16,911 nucleotides of DNA from Perlabentimonas sp964490015 (GCA_964490015.1 CAZBBA010000086.1:1-16911); one strand, 5' to 3'; shown: positions 1 to 8,360, counted from the stretch's first letter. Program-made: numbers and translations. Notes: generated by a model from the sequence alone, not told the origin.

Positions 1-41
1 AAAAATATTAACTAATAATTAAACCATTAAAACATACAAAT

Positions 42-82
42 AAAAAAAAAAAAAAATCCTTTTTTTTTTTCAGTTTTTTTTT
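42..82. repeat. Poly-A / poly-T homopolymer tract upstream of dnaA
   Basis: The sequence runs 15 A (42-56), TCC, 11 T (60-70), CAG, 9 T (74-82). The A run and the first T run can pair into a pure A-T hairpin with a tiny loop. Such rigid A/T tracts upstream of a promoter can act like an UP element or as an easily melted region, and also as a terminator-like hairpin; which applies here cannot be told. Homopolymers of this length are prone to length error in sequencing. No good DnaA box is present between 1 and 145. Confidence 0.7.
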
Positions 83-105
83 CACAATTTTGTAATCACA
101 TCTGA

Positions 106-139
106 TTGAACTAAAATTTTTCATCTTCTAATATATTTG
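106..139 (+). promoter_or_regulatory. Candidate dnaA promoter (TTG / TAnnTTTG)
   Basis: TATATTTG at 132-139 is a perfect match to the Bacteroidota -7 consensus TAnnTTTG. A TTG at 106-108 lies 23 bases upstream, at the long end of what is accepted for the -33 element. The -7 element ends only six bases before the ATG at 146, so a transcript from it would begin within a few bases of the start codon and have almost no leader. The -7 match is direct; its use as a promoter is inference. Confidence 0.5.
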
Positions 140-145
140 CAAGTG

Positions 146-1576
146 ATGGCTGTTGATTTCCAGGAAGCCTGGGGTAACTGTTTGAAAATCATTAAGGATA
201 ATGTTCCACCGGTAAGTTTCAAAACTTGGTTTGAGCCGATTGTACCGCTTAAGTTGGACAATAACATTCTTACAATTCAAGTTCCCAGCCCATTCTTTTA
301 CGAGTACCTAGAGGAGCAGTTCATTGATATCCTCCGAAAGACCCTCCGAAAAGAGCTTGGCCCGGGCGCTAAGCTTGAGTATAACGTGGTGATGGAAAAT
401 CACAGCTCGGTCAACAGTAAACCGGTGACCGTAATTTTGCCTACCCAGAATAAAACAGAGCTACGGAACAAACCCGTTTCCTTAAATTCGAACGGTAGCG
501 ATTACAAAATCAAGAACCCGTTTGTAATTCCTGGCATTAAGAAACTTCATGTTGATCCTCAGCTTAACCCCGATAATACATTTAGCAATTATGTTGAGGG
601 CGAATGCAATCGCTTAGCCCGATCTGCGGGGATGGCCGTAGCAAATGCCCCTGGAAAAACAGCATTCAATCCACTGCTTATATACGGAAACTCTGGGTTG
701 GGTAAAACCCATTTGGCTCAGGCTATTGGCATAAAGGTGAAAGAAAAGTCGCCTGAGAAAGTGGTACTTTATGTTAATGCCGTGAAGTTCCAAACCCAAT
801 ACGTTGAGGCTATTCGTAATAACAACATCAACGATTTTGTGCACTTTTATCAAATGATTGATGTGCTGATTATTGACGATGTTCACGAATTTGCTGGTAA
901 GGAAAAAACCCAAGATACATTTTTCCACATTTTTAATCATCTCCATCAGGCGGGGAAGCAGATTATTCTAACATCCGATAAAGCTCCGGTAGAGCTTCAG
1001 GGGCTAGAGCAAAGGTTGCTATCTCGTTTTAAGTGGGGGCTTTCGGCTGATCTACAAACGCCCGACTTTGAAACAAGGGTTGCCATCCTTAGGCAAAAAA
1101 TCTATAAGGATGGTATTGAGCTCTCCGATGAGGTGGTTGAGTACATCGCTACCAATATTACCAATAATATCAGGGAGTTAGAGGGCGCATTGATATCTTT
1201 ACTTGCTCAGTCGACTCTAAATCGAAAGGAGATTACCATTGAACTGGCCTCCGAGATGATAGATAAATTGGTGAAGAACACTAAACGCGAGATCTCGATC
1301 GACTACATTCAAAAAATTGTGAGTGAGTATTTTGGGTTACCCAGTGATGTGCTTCATACAAAAACTCGTAAACGTGAAATTGTTCAGGCTCGACAGATAG
1401 CCATGTACTTTTCTAAGAATATGACTAAGAGTTCATTGTCGACAATTGGCAGTTTAATAGGGGGCAAGGATCATGCAACAGTTCTGCATGCCTGCAAAAC
1501 TGTAAATAACTTAATTGATACCGATAAGCGTTTTAAGAACCAGATTGAGGATATTGAGCGGAAGTTAAAACTATAA
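146..1576 (+). CDS. dnaA: Chromosomal replication initiator protein DnaA
   Basis: DnaA binds DnaA boxes at oriC, melts the origin with ATP and recruits the replicative helicase. The protein is 476 residues from ATG 146, a normal length. Domain I covers about residues 1-85 and is followed by a short variable linker. The AAA+ domain III has Walker A GNSGLGKT at 181-188, Walker B LIIDD at 241-245 and the arginine-finger box LSRFKWGL at about 292-299. Domain IV carries the DnaA signature GGKDHATVLHA at 439-449, which makes the base contacts. A TTG at 137 is in frame, but it overlaps the -7 promoter element and adds only three residues, so ATG 146 is preferred. The gene is monocistronic, closed by the hairpin at 1586-1631 and convergent with cysQ. 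Confidence 0.97.
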   Translation: MAVDFQEAWGNCLKIIKDNVPPVSFKTWFEPIVPLKLDNNILTIQVPSPFFYEYLEEQFIDILRKTLRKELGPGAKLEYNVVMENHSSVNSKPVTVILPTQNKTELRNKPVSLNSNGSDYKIKNPFVIPGIKKLHVDPQLNPDNTFSNYVEGECNRLARSAGMAVANAPGKTAFNPLLIYGNSGLGKTHLAQAIGIKVKEKSPEKVVLYVNAVKFQTQYVEAIRNNNINDFVHFYQMIDVLIIDDVHEFAGKEKTQDTFFHIFNHLHQAGKQIILTSDKAPVELQGLEQRLLSRFKWGLSADLQTPDFETRVAILRQKIYKDGIELSDEVVEYIATNITNNIRELEGALISLLAQSTLNRKEITIELASEMIDKLVKNTKREISIDYIQKIVSEYFGLPSDVLHTKTRKREIVQARQIAMYFSKNMTKSSLSTIGSLIGGKDHATVLHACKTVNNLIDTDKRFKNQIEDIERKLKL

Positions 1577-1585
1577 AAAGATAAT

Positions 1586-1631
1586 AAAAACCAAGCGGGG
1601 TGTTGTTATTACAACACCCCGCTTGGTTTTT
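1586..1631. terminator. Bidirectional intrinsic terminator between dnaA and cysQ
   Basis: A perfect 20-bp inverted repeat (arms 1586-1605 and 1612-1631) has a six-base loop TTATTA. The arms begin with AAAAA and end with TTTTT, so both strands give a GC-rich stem followed by a U tract. It starts 10 bases after the dnaA stop codon and ends 18 bases before the cysQ stop codon, and so can stop both convergent transcripts. Confidence 0.95.
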
Positions 1632-1649
1632 ATGAGCCTGAGGAACAAA

Positions 1650-2468
1650 CTAACGTTTCACAATAAACCATGGATTATCAAGACTTTCCTTATTATATCG
1701 AACCCTTTTGCAATCCTCAATAGATAGAAACGAACAGCCAGCCTCCTCGGCTATAGCCTGTCCTGCCGCCGTATCCCATTCGGTTGTGGTTCCATACCGG
1801 GGGTATTCATCGGCTTTTCCTTCGGCAACCATACAGATTTTTAGCGAAGAACCACGCGAGATAAACTCCACGTTACCCTTTTGTTCAGTCAACTTTTCGA
1901 TATATTGTTTGGTTTCGGGAGATGGATGCGACCGACTGGCAACAATTGTATAAACCGAGTTGGATGTGTTAATGGGAAGTTTTGCGGCTTGAGCGATCAG
2001 ATCTTCAAGATTACTAATTTCATTCAAAGGACTCAGCTGTTCGACCTTATATGATCCTATTTTTACCAACGAAAAGTATAGTTGTTGGAGTACGGGAACG
2101 TAGATTACTCCCAGTATAGGGTATCCCTGATAAACAAGCGCAATATTTACAGTAAACTCACCGTTGCGTTTTATAAACTCTTTGGTTCCATCAAGAGGAT
2201 CCACAAGCCAAAAATACTCCCAACCTACACGCTCCTCAAATAGCAGGTTTCTACCCTCCTCGCTAAGTACAGGAATTCGTGTTTTCATTAGGGATTTTAC
2301 AATCTCATCGTTGGCAAGCCTATCGGCAAGGGTGAGGGGTGTTGCATCGGACTTGAGGTTTACTTGAAAATCGTCGGAGTTGTAAACTTCCATTATTAGT
2401 GCACCTGCCCTTATTGCAGCATTTATTGCAATGTGGAGCAAGTGCATAAGCTCTGATTGTTCTATCAT
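1650..2468 (-). CDS. cysQ: 3'(2'),5'-bisphosphate nucleotidase CysQ
   Basis: CysQ removes the 3' phosphate of PAP (adenosine 3',5'-bisphosphate), the by-product of sulfate assimilation and phosphopantetheine transfer, giving AMP. The protein is 272 residues, typical for the family. It has the Li+-sensitive phosphatase metal site: EE at 70-71, DPLDGT at 90-95 and WDTAAG at 231-236. The stretch just before WDTAAG (about 205-230, G-SS-K plus an AD-YPR block) is typical of CysQ rather than of inositol monophosphatase. Start is ATG 2468; no Shine-Dalgarno is visible. A -7/-33 promoter pair lies 50-85 bases upstream. The gene stands alone and shares its terminator with dnaA. No sulfate-assimilation gene lies next to it. 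Confidence 0.93.
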   Translation of the reverse strand: MIEQSELMHLLHIAINAAIRAGALIMEVYNSDDFQVNLKSDATPLTLADRLANDEIVKSLMKTRIPVLSEEGRNLLFEERVGWEYFWLVDPLDGTKEFIKRNGEFTVNIALVYQGYPILGVIYVPVLQQLYFSLVKIGSYKVEQLSPLNEISNLEDLIAQAAKLPINTSNSVYTIVASRSHPSPETKQYIEKLTEQKGNVEFISRGSSLKICMVAEGKADEYPRYGTTTEWDTAAGQAIAEEAGCSFLSIEDCKRVRYNKESLDNPWFIVKR

Positions 2469-2805
2469 TATTAGAGTGTTATATAGGGTTACTCAAAAAA
2501 AACGGCTAAAAGTCACCCAAAAGTAAACCCGTTTTATTAAACGTAATGCAAAATAATAATAAATGAATGAGAACTCAAAAATAAATAAGACTGGTGTTGC
2601 CAACAATTAGATTTGAATTGTAAGTCAATACGATAATATCAGTAAATGAGATAGATAGGTGTTGCTGCTATAAAACATTGTTTTTAAAATAACACTGAAT
2701 CAACTACATGCATAAGAAATCTATCTTAAAAGTCGAAAAAGTTTTTAGAATACTTGCATGGACACAGATTATACGATAAGTTTACAAGGTTTTAAAAATA
2801 CAACA
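2469..2805. other. AT-rich intergenic region between divergent cysQ and pepD
   Basis: This 337-base stretch separates divergent genes. It holds the cysQ promoter candidate (2518-2552) on its left side. On the right side only a weak promoter-like string AATACTTGC (2749-2757) is seen before pepD. No DnaA box (TTATnCACA), hairpin, tRNA or convincing small ORF was found. Two short copies of GGTGTTGC (about 2592 and 2656) are present but have no clear meaning. Confidence 0.6.
2518..2552 (-). promoter_or_regulatory. Candidate cysQ promoter
   Basis: Read on the minus strand, TACTTTTG (2525 down to 2518) matches TAnnTTTG exactly, and a TTTG (2552 down to 2549) lies 23 bases further upstream. The predicted transcript start falls near 2510, giving a leader of about 40 bases before the cysQ ATG. 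Both elements match consensus; function is inferred. Confidence 0.5.
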
Positions 2806-4263
2806 ATGAACGGACTAGAAAAACTGTATCCAACAGAAGTTTGGAAGTATTTTTCAGAGATTCTGGAAATTCCTCGTCCCTCCAAAAAAGAGGATAAAAT
2901 AATAGCCTACCTTATAGAGTTTGGCCGTAAGCACAACCTTGAAACCATTAAGGATGAATCGGGGAATATAATCATTCGGAAACCAGCCACCAATGGCATG
3001 GAGAATCGCAAGTCGGTAGTGCTCCAAAGCCATATGGATATGGTATGCGAGAAGAATAGCGATATTTCGCACGATTTTAGTGTTGATCCAATACATGCCT
3101 ACATTGATGGCAACTGGGTACGAGCTAAAGGGACTACCCTTGGGGCCGACGATGGCATTGGTATAGCTGCTCAGCTGGCCGTTCTAGCATCAAAAGAGAT
3201 AAAGCACGGACCCATTGAATGCCTGTTTACTGTTGATGAGGAGACTGGTTTAACAGGAGCTTTTGAGATGAAGCCTGGGTTTATTAACTCGCCTATTCTT
3301 ATCAACCTTGATTCGGAGGACGAAGGGGAACTGTTTATAGGTTGCGCAGGCGGAATGGACACTGTAGTAACCTTTGCCTACGAAACAGAGAAAGTTCCCA
3401 GCAATTTTATGGCATTCAGATTATCAGTTACTGGCCTTAAGGGAGGACATAGCGGCGATGATATTAACAAAGGATTAGGGAATTCGATTAAAATTATTAA
3501 CCGGTTCCTCTGGAAAGGTTCGAATAAATACGATTTGAGAATCTCCGATATTGATGGGGGGAACCTTAGAAATGCCATTCCTCGGGAAGCTTTTGCAGTA
3601 TTTGTGATTCATGAAGAGGAAGTTGAGGGCATGAAGCAATTCTTTGAGCAGTACCGCAAGGAGATTATTCATGAGTACGAGGCCGTTGAAGCTGGCATGA
3701 AGATTGAGCTTAAACCTACAGAAATGCCGCAATGGGTGATTGATGAGCCAACTCAGTTCGATTTGCTAAACTCCCTGTACGCTTGCCCACACGGTGTAAT
3801 CGCGATGAGTAGTAAAATTAGCGGATTGGTAGAAACATCTACCAACCTGGCATCAATTAAGTTTATCCAGGACAAGCAAATACTGGTAACTACAAGCCAG
3901 CGTAGCTCAATCGATTCGGCTAAAGTAGATATTGGCAATATGGTGCAAAGCGTGTTCCGTATGGCTAATGCCAATGTGGTTCACACCAGTGGATATCCAG
4001 GGTGGTCGCCCAATACAAATTCGGAGATATTAACCATTACCAAAGACTCATACCAAAAGCTGTTTGGTGTCGAACCCGTAGTTAGGGCAATTCATGCAGG
4101 GTTAGAGTGTGGCCTTTTCCTCGAAAAGTATCCAACATTGGATATGATATCGTTTGGGCCAACCATTCGAGGCGCGCACTCACCCGACGAACGTCTCGAT
4201 ATTGAATCGACTGAAAAGTTCTGGAAACTACTGCTGCATGTGTTAGAGACAATTCCTGAGTAA
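2806..4263 (+). CDS. pepD: Aminoacyl-histidine dipeptidase (M20C family, PepD)
   Basis: This is a cytosolic di-zinc dipeptidase that cleaves Xaa-His and a broad range of other dipeptides and recycles peptide nitrogen. From ATG 2806 it has 485 residues, as expected for the family. The M20 site is complete in order: H76 and D78 in QSHMDM, D115 in GADDGIG, the EE pair at 145-146 in DEETG, D169 in NLDSED, and H458 in RGAHSPDER. The GHSGDDI block near 214-220 belongs to the lid/dimerisation domain. An in-frame ATG at 2758 would add 16 residues with no family counterpart and abuts a promoter-like string, so 2806 is chosen; the residue numbers use it. The gene is monocistronic and convergent with the GT2 gene, 31 bases away. 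No strong terminator is seen there. Confidence 0.92.
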   Translation: MNGLEKLYPTEVWKYFSEILEIPRPSKKEDKIIAYLIEFGRKHNLETIKDESGNIIIRKPATNGMENRKSVVLQSHMDMVCEKNSDISHDFSVDPIHAYIDGNWVRAKGTTLGADDGIGIAAQLAVLASKEIKHGPIECLFTVDEETGLTGAFEMKPGFINSPILINLDSEDEGELFIGCAGGMDTVVTFAYETEKVPSNFMAFRLSVTGLKGGHSGDDINKGLGNSIKIINRFLWKGSNKYDLRISDIDGGNLRNAIPREAFAVFVIHEEEVEGMKQFFEQYRKEIIHEYEAVEAGMKIELKPTEMPQWVIDEPTQFDLLNSLYACPHGVIAMSSKISGLVETSTNLASIKFIQDKQILVTTSQRSSIDSAKVDIGNMVQSVFRMANANVVHTSGYPGWSPNTNSEILTITKDSYQKLFGVEPVVRAIHAGLECGLFLEKYPTLDMISFGPTIRGAHSPDERLDIESTEKFWKLLLHVLETIPE

Positions 4264-4294
4264 TAGTTAGGAAAGCCTTGAGATAGCAGGGAGT

Positions 4295-5314
4295 TTAATG
4301 GTGCGAGGGTAACTCGCTGAATTCTTTTCGTTGTAGTACGAAGAACTGGAAAAGTATGCTTTTACGGAAGAGCGAGATTTTAGGATTCTTAAAAGCCCTT
4401 CGTTTCCGTATTGTTTTCACAATATTTCTGTAGAAGTGCATATGAGCCCTCACTACCGACCAGGTAAATGAGGGCTTTCCTGTTAGAGCATAACCTAAAC
4501 CCGATAATCCATCAAGAACCAGGCGAAAAAGCATTACAGGAACTAACGATTTGCGCGATAGGTTTTTAAGAAGCATCGTAAGGTTATTGCGATGATTGTA
4601 GTAAACCTTTCGGGGATTATTAGCGGCAAGAGTTCCTCCGCCTACATGGTAGATTGTTGATTCAGGAACACACCAAATGCTGTATCCTTGGCGCTTTAGG
4701 CGCCAGCATAGGTCAATTTCCTCCATGTGAGCAAAGAAGTCGTTGTCGAGTCCTCCGGCATTCCAGTACTCGTTGCTTCGAACCATCATGCAGGCGCCAG
4801 TGGCCCAAAAGATTTCTTGGTTGGTGTTGTATTGTCCATTGTCCTTTTCAACAACATTTAGAATACGCCCACGGCAGAATGGGTATCCCAACAAATCGAG
4901 ATAACCACCCGCCGCACCCGCATACTCAAACTCGTCGGTTTTGTTAAAATTTATCAACTTTGGCATACATGCTGCGGCGTTGGGATTACTCTCCATAAAG
5001 CTTGCCAGGGGCTCGAGCCATCCCTTTGGTACATCTATATCGGAGTTTAGGAGGATGTAATAATCTGCATCAATTTGCTTTAACGCTAGATTATAACCTC
5101 CGGTAAAGCCATAGTTTTTATCGAGTTCAATAACCCTTAGGGTTGGAAATGAAATGCGCAACCACTCAACAGATTTATCTGTGGAGCCATTATCGGCAAC
5201 AATAACATCTACCCTAAAATTGGGAACTAAGGAGTTGTTTACAACTCCAGGGAGAAATTGCTTTAGGAACTTTTCACCATTCCAATTTAGAATAACTATG
5301 GCAATACTTTTCAT
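4295..5314 (-). CDS. Family 2 glycosyltransferase (rhamnosyltransferase-like)
   Basis: This is a 339-residue GT-A fold enzyme expected to move a sugar from a nucleotide-sugar donor to an envelope glycan on the cytoplasmic side. The N-terminus (ILNWNG at 9-14) and DNGSTD at 41-46 bind the nucleotide. NSDIDV at 90-95 is the DXD-equivalent metal site. HMEEIDLCWR at 196-205 is the catalytic-base and acceptor block seen in the WcaA/rhamnosyltransferase branch. The C-terminal 100 residues are basic and partly hydrophobic (about 258-280), suggesting membrane association. Donor and acceptor cannot be read. It is the last gene of the mtaB operon: its ATG overlaps the upstream acyltransferase stop codon by four bases (ATGA), a sign of translational coupling. 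Confidence 0.9.
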   Translation of the reverse strand: MKSIAIVILNWNGEKFLKQFLPGVVNNSLVPNFRVDVIVADNGSTDKSVEWLRISFPTLRVIELDKNYGFTGGYNLALKQIDADYYILLNSDIDVPKGWLEPLASFMESNPNAAACMPKLINFNKTDEFEYAGAAGGYLDLLGYPFCRGRILNVVEKDNGQYNTNQEIFWATGACMMVRSNEYWNAGGLDNDFFAHMEEIDLCWRLKRQGYSIWCVPESTIYHVGGGTLAANNPRKVYYNHRNNLTMLLKNLSRKSLVPVMLFRLVLDGLSGLGYALTGKPSFTWSVVRAHMHFYRNIVKTIRKRRAFKNPKISLFRKSILFQFFVLQRKEFSELPSHH

Positions 5315-6210
5315 GAAGCAGTGCTTGTGTTTGTTTCGGGTTTGCGTTTGCGTTTCCAGCGTTTATGCGACCATAGCCAGTACTCGGGTTTTTCTTGTAT
5401 CTGTCTCTCGAGTCTTTTGGTATGAAGGTTAGTCAGCTCATACTGATCAAAAGATTTGGGACTATCGGTGAGCAACTCAAAATCTATCTCATATTTCCCT
5501 CGCTTTACCTTTTGCATACTACAGTAGTAGATGGGAAGATCAAATTTTTGGGCAATCTTTTCAATTCCAAGGTACACAGCGGTATCTTGATTTAAAAAGT
5601 GAGTCCAGTACTGTATTTGATTTGAGGGAGGTGTTTGATCGGATACCAAACCCAGCAGAAACGGTTTCCCTTTCTGTTTACAATCGAGTATTGCTCTAAG
5701 GGTATCGACCATTGGGACGGGAATACCGCCAAAGCGTTTGCGAGCGTTATTCATTAACACCTCGAAATATTTGTTGGTTAACGGTTTGTATACTCCCAGC
5801 GAAGCATGTTGAACCTTATCACCAATTTGGGCGTACATTTCCCAGTTTCCGTAATGTCCACTTACAAGAATGGCGCTTTTGCCCTCGGAGTAAAGCTCCT
5901 GAAAGATTTCGGTGTTGTTAAACTTGCATCGTTTTATTGCCCTCTCCTTACTTACATGGAGCAAGTAAAAACTCTCAAAGAAAAGATCGCTTAAATGCCT
6001 GTAAAATTTTCGCTCAATATGCTTTAGTTCCTTAAGGGTTTTGTTTGGAAACGAGTTGGTGAGGTTCTTTCGAACTACTACTCGCCGATACCTAACCACA
6101 TAGTAAAGGATTAGGAATGTGATATCGGCTAAGCCATGTGTTATAACCATGGGCAGCTGAGCGATCAACCAGGTGAATCCATAAAAAAGGCCAAAGAGAA
6201 TCTTTCCCAT
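5311..6210 (-). CDS. Lipid A biosynthesis-type (LpxL/HtrB family) acyltransferase
   Basis: This 299-residue inner-membrane acyltransferase of the lysophospholipid acyltransferase superfamily probably adds a secondary acyl chain to lipid A. It has a hydrophobic N-terminal anchor (about 5-40), the catalytic H-X4-E motif as HYGNWE (H119, E124), the SDQTPP block near 205 that matches the conserved D-Q of LpxL-type enzymes, and a C-terminal PEYWLWSHKRWK block characteristic of this family. The tail is very basic (KRWKRKRK) and ends in a short Ser/Thr segment. Start is ATG 6210, eight bases after the phosphatase stop codon, and the stop overlaps the GT2 start. The acyl donor and acceptor position are unknown; an ornithine- or glycine-lipid acyltransferase is a less likely alternative. 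Confidence 0.9.
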   Translation of the reverse strand: MGKILFGLFYGFTWLIAQLPMVITHGLADITFLILYYVVRYRRVVVRKNLTNSFPNKTLKELKHIERKFYRHLSDLFFESFYLLHVSKERAIKRCKFNNTEIFQELYSEGKSAILVSGHYGNWEMYAQIGDKVQHASLGVYKPLTNKYFEVLMNNARKRFGGIPVPMVDTLRAILDCKQKGKPFLLGLVSDQTPPSNQIQYWTHFLNQDTAVYLGIEKIAQKFDLPIYYCSMQKVKRGKYEIDFELLTDSPKSFDQYELTNLHTKRLERQIQEKPEYWLWSHKRWKRKRKPETNTSTAS

Positions 6211-6218
6211 AGAGCAGT

Positions 6219-7019
6219 TTAGTTATCTTTTAACATGTAGTTTGATATAATCTTACCAAAAGGTTCAAATAATTGCCTGTTGGTAGCCACAATCTCTTTC
6301 CCAAAGATATAGTTTTTATTGCCACTAAAATCGCTTACGCAACCGCCAGCCTGTTCAACAATAAAAGCTCCTGCCGCCACATCCCAGGGTTTTAGGCTGT
6401 ACTCGTAGAATGCTTCGAACCTGCCACAGGCCACGTACGCCAGGTCGGTTGCGGCTGAACCCAAACGGCGAAGGCCGTGCGAATAGCGCATAAAATGCTC
6501 CATCGATCTCATAAATGGCTCAATTCGGTTGTAGTCGTAGTAGGGGAAACCTGTGGCAATAAGCGCATCGTTGACAGTCGATATGTTGGAAACGCGTATT
6601 TCAGCTCCATTGAGGTATGCTTTTCCATTTCCCCAGGCGTAGAAACACTCATCTAAAGTTACCTCGTAAATTACCCCGAGAATTAAGGTTTGGTTATCCA
6701 TAAGCGCAATGCTGATGGCGTAAGGGGGGAGACCATGGATAAAGTTTGTGGTTCCATCCAGCGGGTCGATAATCCAGTTAAGGCCACCGTCAATTTGCTG
6801 GCCTGTTCCTTCCTCAGCAATAAACCCAGCCAATGGAACAATGGCGCTTAACCCTTGTACCAGTAACCTCTCTGATTCCTTATCGACATAGGAAACAAAA
6901 TCGTGAAGGCCTTTGGTCTCAACCCTGTCGAAGGTGAAGTGTTTCCGTTGTTCACGGATAAAAGCACCCGTGTTTTTGGTTAGAACGACTACCTGATTGC
7001 AAATATTCTCGAGGTTCAT
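6219..7019 (-). CDS. Inositol monophosphatase family protein (SuhB-like)
   Basis: A Mg2+-dependent, Li+-sensitive sugar-phosphate phosphatase of 266 residues from ATG 7019. The metal site is complete: EE at 69-70 (AEEGTG), DPLDGTTNF at 85-93 and a C-terminal WDVAAG block followed by EQAGG. DGTTNFIHG is the inositol-monophosphatase version of the motif, different from DGTKEF in the CysQ protein of this window. An in-frame TTG at 7037 would overlap the mtaB stop codon and add six residues; ATG 7019 lies 10 bases after that stop and fits the family, so it is used. The substrate may be inositol-1-phosphate or another sugar phosphate; a SuhB-like role in RNA processing is possible. It is the second gene of the operon. 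Confidence 0.9.
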   Translation of the reverse strand: MNLENICNQVVVLTKNTGAFIREQRKHFTFDRVETKGLHDFVSYVDKESERLLVQGLSAIVPLAGFIAEEGTGQQIDGGLNWIIDPLDGTTNFIHGLPPYAISIALMDNQTLILGVIYEVTLDECFYAWGNGKAYLNGAEIRVSNISTVNDALIATGFPYYDYNRIEPFMRSMEHFMRYSHGLRRLGSAATDLAYVACGRFEAFYEYSLKPWDVAAGAFIVEQAGGCVSDFSGNKNYIFGKEIVATNRQLFEPFGKIISNYMLKDN

Positions 7020-7029
7020 AATGGTTTGT

Positions 7030-8334
7030 TTAATCAATTATTTGTGCCGTGCAGTTTCCGTTTGGGGCCAGATCGGTTAGTTTTACTTTTATGATACTCC
7101 CTGCTAAGCTCCTGCTGTAAGGGTATTCAACCTTAATGTAGTTTCGAGTAAATCCATTTATCATTCCATCCTTTCGGGTAGACTCGAACAGCACTTCCTC
7201 TATTTGCCCGATATTTTGCTTATAGAACTCGAGATGTAAGCTATGCGAAAGGGTTTGCAGATTGGCTGCTCGAGTACTAATGATCCTTGGATTTACCTTG
7301 TTTTGGTAGCTTGCTGCTGGTGTATTAGGCCGTTCGGAGTATGGAAATACGTGAAGGAACGACGGCTTGAGGCCTTCCAAAAGTTGGTATGTTGTTGTAA
7401 AATCATCATCGGTTTCGCCAGGGAAACCCACAATTACATCAACCCCAATAAATGCGTTGGGAATGGCCTGTTTAATCCTTTTCAGTTTGTCGGCAAAAAG
7501 GGATGTGTTGTATCGCCTTTTCATCAGCTTAAGCACATTGTCGGAACCCGATTGTAGCGGCATGTGGAAATGTGGCAGAAACTTGCTGGAGGTGGCCACA
7601 AAGGCGATAATTTCATCGGTAATTAGGTTTGGTTCAATGGATGAAATACGGTAACGTTCAATTCCTGCAACATCATCAAGCGCTATAAGCAAATCGATAA
7701 ACCTTTCGCCGGTTGACCGGCCAAAATCACCGGTGTTAACTCCTGTTAGTATTATCTCCTTAATTCCAGTTGAGGCAATTTGCTTGGCCTGCTCAATAAT
7801 TTTATCGATGGGTAAATTGCGACTTTTGCCCCGAGCTAAAGGGATTGTGCAGTAAGTGCAGTGATAATCACAACCATCCTGTACCTTAAGGAACGAGCGG
7901 GTTCTGTCGCCCGATGAGTAGGCTGGGAAAATATCGTTTAGCGCATCAACATCGCAGCTGTAAACTCGTGCTTGCTGTTTTTTGGTAATATCGCCAATGT
8001 ACTGGGGAAGATTCCCTTTTTCCGATGCCCCCATCACCAGGTCAACCCCTTCCATTTGAGCAATCTCCTCGGGTTTCAGCTGGGCATAGCAACCCACCAC
8101 GGCTACAAAAGCATTGGGCGATTGCTTGACAAACTTTTTGATTGCCTGACGGCATTTCTTGTCGGCGTGCTCAGTAACGGAGCAGGTGTTTATAACGTAA
8201 ACATCGGCCTGCGCCGAGGGGGCAACACGCTCGAAACCCAGCTCGTCGAGCTGACGGGCAATGGTTGATGTTTCGGAAAAATTTAGCTTACATCCAAGTG
8301 TGTAAAAGGCGACCCTTTTGCCTGTATCTGACAT
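7030..8334 (-). CDS. mtaB: tRNA t6A37 methylthiotransferase MtaB
   Basis: MtaB is a radical-SAM enzyme that converts t6A at position 37 of ANN-decoding tRNAs to ms2t6A, using two [4Fe-4S] clusters. The protein is 434 residues. The N-terminal MTTase domain has the three cluster cysteines C15, C51 and C82. The radical-SAM motif CX3CX2C is at C155, C159, C162. A TRAM-like RNA-binding segment with FTRNYIKV lies near the C-terminus (about 390-430). The N-terminal GCKLNFSE block and overall length fit MtaB rather than MiaB or RimO. Start is ATG 8334, about 27 bases downstream of a consensus -7 element. It is the first gene of a four-gene minus-strand operon. Confidence 0.94.
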   Translation of the reverse strand: MSDTGKRVAFYTLGCKLNFSETSTIARQLDELGFERVAPSAQADVYVINTCSVTEHADKKCRQAIKKFVKQSPNAFVAVVGCYAQLKPEEIAQMEGVDLVMGASEKGNLPQYIGDITKKQQARVYSCDVDALNDIFPAYSSGDRTRSFLKVQDGCDYHCTYCTIPLARGKSRNLPIDKIIEQAKQIASTGIKEIILTGVNTGDFGRSTGERFIDLLIALDDVAGIERYRISSIEPNLITDEIIAFVATSSKFLPHFHMPLQSGSDNVLKLMKRRYNTSLFADKLKRIKQAIPNAFIGVDVIVGFPGETDDDFTTTYQLLEGLKPSFLHVFPYSERPNTPAASYQNKVNPRIISTRAANLQTLSHSLHLEFYKQNIGQIEEVLFESTRKDGMINGFTRNYIKVEYPYSRSLAGSIIKVKLTDLAPNGNCTAQIID

Positions 8335-8360
8335 TAAATAATTTGATTGGAAAAACTTGT

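Noticed and set aside
78..100. DnaA-box-like strings TTTTTCACA and GTAATCACA upstream of dnaA
   Set aside because: They have one and two mismatches to TTATnCACA within T-rich sequence, where such matches are expected by chance; an oriC call is not supported.
614..946. 110-codon open frame antisense to dnaA
   Set aside because: It lies over the conserved AAA+ core of dnaA and shows no domain or start signal.
2592..2663. GGTGTTGC seen twice in the cysQ-pepD intergenic region
   Set aside because: Eight-base matches with no symmetry or fixed spacing to a promoter; taken as chance.
2749..2760. Promoter-like AATACTTGCATG directly before the upstream pepD ATG
   Set aside because: It deviates from TAnnTTTG at two conserved positions; used only as weak support for the 2806 start.
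4303..4317. Hairpin GCGAG-GGTAA-CTCGC near the end of the GT2 gene
   Set aside because: Only five base pairs, inside coding sequence and without a U tract, so it is not called a terminator.
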